Origin: Ruficoccus sp. ZRK36
GTDB taxonomy: Bacteria; Verrucomicrobiota; Verrucomicrobiia; Opitutales; Cerasicoccaceae
NCBI RefSeq assembly: GCF_019603315.1
Contig: NZ_CP080649.1
Span: 945,501 to 1,009,500 of the forward strand
DNA: 64,000 bases
Direction of reading: 5' to 3'
A program made the position numbers and the translations under genes. A model generated the notes under the pieces. The model worked only from the letters and a program-made list of their open reading frames with translations. It searched no databases and had not been told where the DNA came from. This document shows positions 60,605 through 64,000 of this stretch, one piece after another (the stretch's first letter is position 1; every line of letters begins with the position of its first letter).

Positions 60605-61375
60605 TCAATTCAGGCCGAGGGCATTATCGAGGAGCAGGTGGAGGCGGTGGGTGCGGGTGGGCAGGAGGTTGAGGTTGCCTTTGAGGGCCTCGGTGAAGGC
60701 GTTCTGAAGGCTCCAGGCGGTACGGGGATGGAAGGCCTCGTGCCGGGGTTGACGCCACTCGTGCAGGACCTTGGGGATGGTGCTGTTGGCCATGACACCG
60801 GCATCGACGGCGCGGACAATCAGGTCGTGAGCCGTGCGATCCTGAAGCGTGATGCGACGGTAGTAATCCACCCGGCGGTCATGTCGGTCCCAGTGATGCC
60901 TGAGTCCTGACACCGCCTCCTTGGCAAGACTGGGGAGATCGTGCAGGATGCGCGGAGTGTGCTTACGGGCCAGCTGGATTTCTCCTGAGAACGAGAGATT
61001 ATCGCAAACTAAAACCTGGCTCCCGGCAACGACTCCGGCGGAGAAACGCTGGTCGTGGCTGTTGCGGACGCCGACCACATAGGTGTATTCAAGTCCCGAT
61101 ACGGGGGCGTCGACTTCGAGTAGCCCGAAGTAGCGGGCGTTGTCATGGGTGAGGCCGTGGGCTTGGCCTGCGACGGTAAAGCCTTGTTCGAGCAAGGTAC
61201 GTTCGACAACTTGTAACAACCCGATGTGCGGGATCGGCTTCCAGGTGGAGGTTGCCCGGGGAGTCTTGATCTGGGCAAGGTCGCACCGGCTGACGGCATG
61301 GCTGCCACAGTGCAGGAGCAGGTTGCAGCGTTGGGGAGCTGCGGGGGAGACAGGTTCAATGGTGTCTGTTATCAT
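60605..61375 (-). CDS. DUF932-like mobile-element protein
   Basis: A 256-residue soluble protein. Blocks such as 'EYTYVVGVRNSHDQRFSAGVVAGSQVLVCDNLSFSGEIQLARKHT' and 'RTAHDLIVRAVDAGVMANSTIPKVLHEWRQPRHEAFHPRTAWSLQNAFTEALKGN' resemble DUF932-type proteins carried by phages, plasmids and integrative elements. Function is unknown. The family assignment is by eye. The start is 30 bases from a 13-bp inverted repeat (61405-61438), possibly its operator. It stands alone, as the terminator at 61581 ends the operon upstream. Confidence 0.68.
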   Translation of the reverse strand: MITDTIEPVSPAAPQRCNLLLHCGSHAVSRCDLAQIKTPRATSTWKPIPHIGLLQVVERTLLEQGFTVAGQAHGLTHDNARYFGLLEVDAPVSGLEYTYVVGVRNSHDQRFSAGVVAGSQVLVCDNLSFSGEIQLARKHTPRILHDLPSLAKEAVSGLRHHWDRHDRRVDYYRRITLQDRTAHDLIVRAVDAGVMANSTIPKVLHEWRQPRHEAFHPRTAWSLQNAFTEALKGNLNLLPTRTHRLHLLLDNALGLN

Positions 61376-61404
61376 GGTGTTGATGCGTTGAGGTTGTGGT
61401 TTTG

Positions 61405-61438
61405 AAAACTACGAAAAACGTCCTGTTTTCGTAGTTTT
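61405..61438. promoter_or_regulatory. 13-bp perfect inverted repeat upstream of DUF932 gene
   Basis: AAAACTACGAAAA (61405-61417) and TTTTCGTAGTTTT (61426-61438) form a perfect inverted repeat with an 8-base spacer, just upstream of the minus-strand DUF932 start at 61375. It could be an operator, a recombination site, or a hairpin in the transcript. Confidence 0.6.
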
Positions 61439-61580
61439 GGGAAAATGCTGATTCGCCTGTATGCTCGATAAATGCAGGCCCGAGAGGCAGTGGTGTCGTA
61501 ATCGGGTATGGGAGTGCCCAGTCCCTGTTACCGCACCGAATGGGCAGGTGGGATAGCCTCCGATGTTTGGGAAAAGTAAA

Positions 61581-61610
61581 AGCCCCGCCTCGTGTGATCG
61601 AGGCGGGGCT
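61581..61610 (-). terminator. Terminator of the nuclease operon
   Basis: AGCCCCGCCTCG (61581-61592), loop of 6, CGAGGCGGGGCT (61599-61610): a perfect 12-bp stem. On the minus strand it is followed by TTTTACTTTTCCC. It lies 27 bases beyond the stop of the last gene of the operon (61638). Confidence 0.9.
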
Positions 61611-61637
61611 GTATTGGCCGGGTATGACAGATCAGGC

Positions 61638-61874
61638 TCAGCGGTAGCGCTCACGGTCCCGTTCGTACTCGGGGTATTCCGGGACGAAGGGCGAACGTCT
61701 CACCGCTCCCACGGCATAACCGATGGATCCGATGAGGATGGCCACGGAGATGACCAGGAACGGGCTGAGCGTTTCCTTGGCCTCGTTGACGGCCCCGATG
61801 GCCACCGGCCCCACCAGCGTGCCGACGCTGTAGGCAGTCAGCGCGATGAGCACGAGCTTAAGGACGGCATTCAT
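61638..61874 (-). CDS. Small membrane protein of the nuclease operon
   Basis: A 78-residue protein with two likely membrane helices ('VLKLVLIALTAYSVGTLVGPVAIG', 'LSPFLVISVAILIGSIGYAVGAV') and a basic, Tyr/Arg-rich tail ('SPFVPEYPEYERDRERYR'). Its start overlaps the stop of the upstream small membrane gene by 17 bases. No family is recognised. Confidence 0.6.
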   Translation of the reverse strand: MNAVLKLVLIALTAYSVGTLVGPVAIGAVNEAKETLSPFLVISVAILIGSIGYAVGAVRRSPFVPEYPEYERDRERYR

Positions 61875-62130
61875 GGTGAGGCAGGCTGTTGTGTTTGCGT
61901 CTGTTTGAGCGCGGCGGGCTCAGGTGCTTATACCTGGCGGCCCGCACGATACTGCTGCCCCAGATGAGGGAACAGGCGACCGAGCAGCCCCCGACCCAGT
62001 ACAGGGCATGGGCCAGTGGCAGGAGGACGGGTTGCTCGACCGGAGGAGGGGAGGGTGGCTCGTCGTGCTCGTTGAGCATAAAAATGCCCGCGCCCACGCT
62101 GATCACGGTGATGAGGATGGCCTGGATCAT
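61858..62130 (-). CDS. Second small membrane protein of the nuclease operon
   Basis: The ATG at 62130 is chosen because it forms an ATGA overlap with the nuclease stop. The product has 90 residues with two membrane helices ('IQAILITVISVGAGIFML', 'LAHALYWVGGCSVACSLIWGSSIV') and a Pro/Ser-rich linker. Its stop overlaps the next gene's start. Partner and role are unknown; tandem small membrane proteins often belong to phage- or ICE-borne modules. Confidence 0.6.
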   Translation of the reverse strand: MIQAILITVISVGAGIFMLNEHDEPPSPPPVEQPVLLPLAHALYWVGGCSVACSLIWGSSIVRAARYKHLSPPRSNRRKHNSLPHHECRP

Positions 62131-62948
62131 CGCGCCCCTCCTGTCCATTTTGCGCACTGCGAGCGGTAGCTGCACCAGGCACAGTGCATGCCCGGTTGCG
62201 GATGAAACCGCTCATGGTAAATGCCGTCCACCGCCGCGCAGGCGATGTCCAGCACACGCTGTTTCTCTCGTTCGCTCGCCGGTTCCAACCGGTGCACGAT
62301 AACCTTCGGGACCTTGGTCTTGACGAGGAAAACCAGTTCGCGTCCCTCGACCTTTTCGCTCGTGGCCGACTCGATCAACAGTTGGTAGAGCGTGAGCTGT
62401 ACCTCGTGCTGGAAGGCTTCGAGCTGGACGTTTGGGGTGCTCGCGCAGGTCTTGTAATCGACCGGCACATTGCCCACCCGAACCAGGTCAATGTAGCCCA
62501 AAACCGGGCTGGGAAGCACCGGCAGGTCCTCCTCCAGTTGGACTTCGACACCGAGTGGAAGCTCTGTCATCTGCCCGTGCTCGGAGTCCAGATAGGCCTC
62601 GACCATCTTGATGCCTTTGTCGTGGTTGGTCTGACGCGTATCCATATCCGGATACACAGAGGTCTCCTCCGGCGCATTAAACGCCTGTGTGAAGGCCTCG
62701 ATAACCGTCGACCGCTCGTGGCACTCCCCACGCCAGCGAGCGCGGTGAAAGTGCTGCAAGGCGGCGTGGACAGCCTTACCCAGGTGCAGGCTGGGGGAGA
62801 CAGGCTCGGGCAACTTCAGGACCTTCTTGTACCAGAACTTCAGCGGACAGGTCAGGTAGAGTTTGACCGTGCTGGCCGAGATGTGGTCAAGCAAGCCATC
62901 GGTGGAGGGCTGCTGGCCGTTGCGATCGTGTTCCAGCGGCTGAATCAT
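62127..62948 (-). CDS. PD-(D/E)XK nuclease, RecB/Cas4-like
   Basis: A 273-residue nuclease of the PDDEXK_1 (RecB C-terminal/Cas4-like) type. The first cysteine is in 'LYLTCPLKFWYKK', and the C-terminal iron-sulfur cluster residues are in 'PGMHCAWCSYRSQC'. The catalytic block is 'YIDLVRVGNVPVDYKTC' (D in IDL, D and K in VDYK), with an upstream H in 'LHLGKAVHAALQHFH'. It should be an Fe-S exonuclease. No CRISPR array or other cas gene is near, so a phage- or ICE-type DNA-processing role is more likely. It is coupled by ATGA overlaps on both sides. Confidence 0.88.
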   Translation of the reverse strand: MIQPLEHDRNGQQPSTDGLLDHISASTVKLYLTCPLKFWYKKVLKLPEPVSPSLHLGKAVHAALQHFHRARWRGECHERSTVIEAFTQAFNAPEETSVYPDMDTRQTNHDKGIKMVEAYLDSEHGQMTELPLGVEVQLEEDLPVLPSPVLGYIDLVRVGNVPVDYKTCASTPNVQLEAFQHEVQLTLYQLLIESATSEKVEGRELVFLVKTKVPKVIVHRLEPASEREKQRVLDIACAAVDGIYHERFHPQPGMHCAWCSYRSQCAKWTGGAR

Positions 62949-63421
62949 GACCGGTTCCTCCCCTTGGCAGAGCCGTAGGTGCCGATCAGTTCGTCGATCA
63001 GCCCGGAGGCCTGCATCTTGTTCAGGCGGGGGAGGGGCGTCTGGAAGCGGCTTTGGGCTAACTCTTCCATCGCATCAGTTGTGATGCCGTGCTCCTTCAT
63101 CATCCGCTCGATCAGGGCCTGTTGTTTGGGCGAACAAGCCCATCGGTGCGAACTCTGTCGGATGAAGGCCGGGCGGTTGGGGTCTGCCCGTAGTGGCGAG
63201 CGTGTCGGCTCGTGTATCGATGAGCCGGATACAGGCAAAAAACCCGTCTCCTGGATGTCCCGGTCCACCGCCTCCTGCAATTGCTGGTACAGGTGCGTGC
63301 TGGCCTGCTGGATGTGGGCGAGGTCGTTAACCTCCGTGCGGACCGTGATCGAGTACTGGTGCGAAGAGAACTGCGGCAGGCCCAGCTTCTTCGAGTAGTT
63401 GGCTTCGAGGGTGATAGCCAT
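62945..63421 (-). CDS. Conserved mobile-element hypothetical protein
   Basis: A 158-residue soluble protein. The opening 'ITLEANYSKKLGLPQFSSHQYSITVRTEVNDLAHIQQASTHLYQQLQEAVDRDIQETGF' is a pattern I associate with small proteins on phages and plasmids, without a name. A C-terminal helical part ('CSPKQQALIERMMKEHGITTDAMEELAQSRF') may bind DNA or a partner. It is the first gene of the nuclease operon. Upstream lie a leader terminator hairpin and an inverted repeat. Confidence 0.6.
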   Translation of the reverse strand: MAITLEANYSKKLGLPQFSSHQYSITVRTEVNDLAHIQQASTHLYQQLQEAVDRDIQETGFLPVSGSSIHEPTRSPLRADPNRPAFIRQSSHRWACSPKQQALIERMMKEHGITTDAMEELAQSRFQTPLPRLNKMQASGLIDELIGTYGSAKGRNRS

Positions 63422-63455
63422 GAGGAATCCTTTCGAATGTGACCGTGTGGGTACG

Positions 63456-63491
63456 AAAAAGCCCGGCGACGGGTCGGTGTCTGCCGGGCTT
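63456..63491 (-). terminator. Leader terminator/attenuator of the nuclease operon
   Basis: On the minus strand, AAGCCCGGC - 15-base loop - GCCGGGCTT (arms 63491-63483 and 63467-63459) is followed by more T residues (63458-63456). It lies 35 bases before the first codon at 63421, i.e. inside the likely leader. That suggests attenuation or antitermination, unless the promoter lies between the hairpin and the gene. Confidence 0.65.
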
Positions 63492-63492
63492 C

Positions 63493-63517
63493 TGATAGCG
63501 AGATCGTCCCGCTATCA
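63493..63517. promoter_or_regulatory. 8-bp inverted repeat in divergent intergenic region
   Basis: TGATAGCG (63493-63500) and CGCTATCA (63510-63517), spacer 9 bases, lie next to the leader terminator between divergent genes at 63421 and 63612. It is a possible operator for a dimeric regulator. Confidence 0.5.
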
Positions 63518-63611
63518 CGGATATATAACGCAGGTCGAGGGCTTTTTGCGCAGGGGAGGGGGAGTGGATTCTCATTGCGGTTCTCGCCGCTGCTCTGCAT
63601 TTTTATCGTGC

Positions 63612-64000
63612 ATGGCTGCGCAGAATTTCACACCTCCATATCCGTTCGAGCATCGAGTGAGCCCGGAAGATATTCTGGCTTACAATGAGGCCGTTGACCG
63701 CGATGAGGTGCGGAAGCTCTTTCGGGCGTGGTCAGCAGAGGATGACGCCCGGGCGGTTGAGGGTGCCAAGGTCGAGGCAGAGCGAAATGAGAAGCTGGCT
63801 ATGCAGGGTGCCTTGAAGGCACTGGTGCAAAGCAGTGAGTCGCTGCAACAGGCTTCAGGGATGAACCATAAGGTCTGGCTGGATCGTCAGGAAGCTGCTC
63901 GTTACCTCGGCGTATCTACAAGAACGATTGATCGAAAGCGCGAGAGGGGCGAACTGCGCGGCTATTTGGTGGAGGGAACGAAGACGTTTCGCTTTAAGAA
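63612..64000 (+). CDS. Excisionase-like HTH protein, partial at window end
   Basis: The frame opens at ATG 63612 and is still open at 64000, so at least 129 residues are encoded and the C-terminus is outside the window. The first ~90 residues are Glu/Ala/Arg-rich and helical. The last segment 'VWLDRQEAARYLGVSTRTIDRKRERGELRGYLVEGTKTFRFK' is the excisionase/MerR-like winged HTH (DUF-type 'helix-turn-helix domain-containing') seen in integrative elements. It is divergent from the nuclease operon and may regulate it. Confidence 0.75.
   Translation, partial: MAAQNFTPPYPFEHRVSPEDILAYNEAVDRDEVRKLFRAWSAEDDARAVEGAKVEAERNEKLAMQGALKALVQSSESLQQASGMNHKVWLDRQEAARYLGVSTRTIDRKRERGELRGYLVEGTKTFRFK

Noticed and set aside
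61409-61654. 81-codon minus-strand open frame between the nuclease operon and DUF932
   Set aside because: It runs through the operon terminator (61581-61610) and the 13-bp inverted repeat, and its translation is low in structure.
62127-62948. CRISPR-associated Cas4 identity for the nuclease
   Set aside because: No CRISPR repeats and no other cas gene appear in the window; only the broader RecB/Cas4-like nuclease call is supported.

Overview
The window looks like a chromosomal segment of a Verrucomicrobiota bacterium, probably class Opitutae. The inference rests on four things seen here: PEP-CTERM-type surface proteins; a long MoxR-DUF58-BatA-DUF4175-VWA-HEAT-DUF4159-TPR-TolQ operon; an ECF-type sigma factor paired with a Ser/Thr kinase; and a sugar-degradation locus mixing LacI regulators, a sialate O-acetylesterase, glycoside hydrolases and a pseudopilin. 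No rRNA or other species marker is present, so the genus is not claimed.

Region 1 (1-26.9 kb) is GC-rich and looks like core chromosome. It opens with two copies of a 49-bp-period repeat. An AspT/YidE-type transporter gene follows, read on the minus strand behind what appears to be a cobalamin (B12) riboswitch. Next come two PfkB-type sugar or nucleoside kinases, a DUF6941 protein, and a 16-kb minus-strand operon running from MoxR (20808) down to a TolQ/ExbB-like channel (4440). That operon has ATGA stop/start overlaps at several junctions. It encodes an AAA ATPase, a DUF58 protein, two VWA-type membrane proteins, a large coiled-coil membrane protein, HEAT and TPR proteins and a proton-channel subunit, which together suggest a cell-envelope assembly or stress machine. 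After it come a small orphan gene with a strong terminator, a D-2-hydroxyacid dehydrogenase, a divergent FAD oxidoreductase/AraC pair, a NUDIX hydrolase, a LysM protein and a tRNA-Pro(UGG).

Region 2 (27-29.5 kb), just after the tRNA, looks like the edge of a genomic island. It holds short direct repeats, a small HTH-like gene, a frameshifted HTH gene coupled to a truncated nucleotidyltransferase, and non-coding DNA with a strong orphan terminator. Region 3 (29.5-45.8 kb) is a carbohydrate-utilisation locus that is visibly more AT-rich up to about 43.5 kb. It has two LacI regulators, two PEP-CTERM-type proteins, a polysaccharide pyruvyl transferase family protein, a sialate O-acetylesterase, a clan GH-A lipoprotein hydrolase, a pseudopilin, a GH2 enzyme and a sodium:solute symporter.

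Region 4 (46-64 kb) is accessory DNA. It contains the sigma factor/kinase pair, a Gp37/Gp68 (DUF5131)-like protein that has lost its cluster cysteines with an unknown partner, and a three-gene set of exported proteins, one with a PD-(D/E)XK-like motif. Further on are an XRE regulator, an (alpha/alpha)-toroid-like protein, an N-terminally truncated RHS protein with a divergent AT-rich C-terminal tip and an overlapping lipoprotein gene (candidate toxin/immunity pair), a DUF1573 protein, a DUF932 protein, and a minus-strand operon with a RecB/Cas4-like nuclease. The window ends inside an excisionase-like HTH gene. An 18-bp palindrome (TGTCAACCATGGTTGACA and near copies) recurs four times between genes, only on the accessory side of the tRNA.
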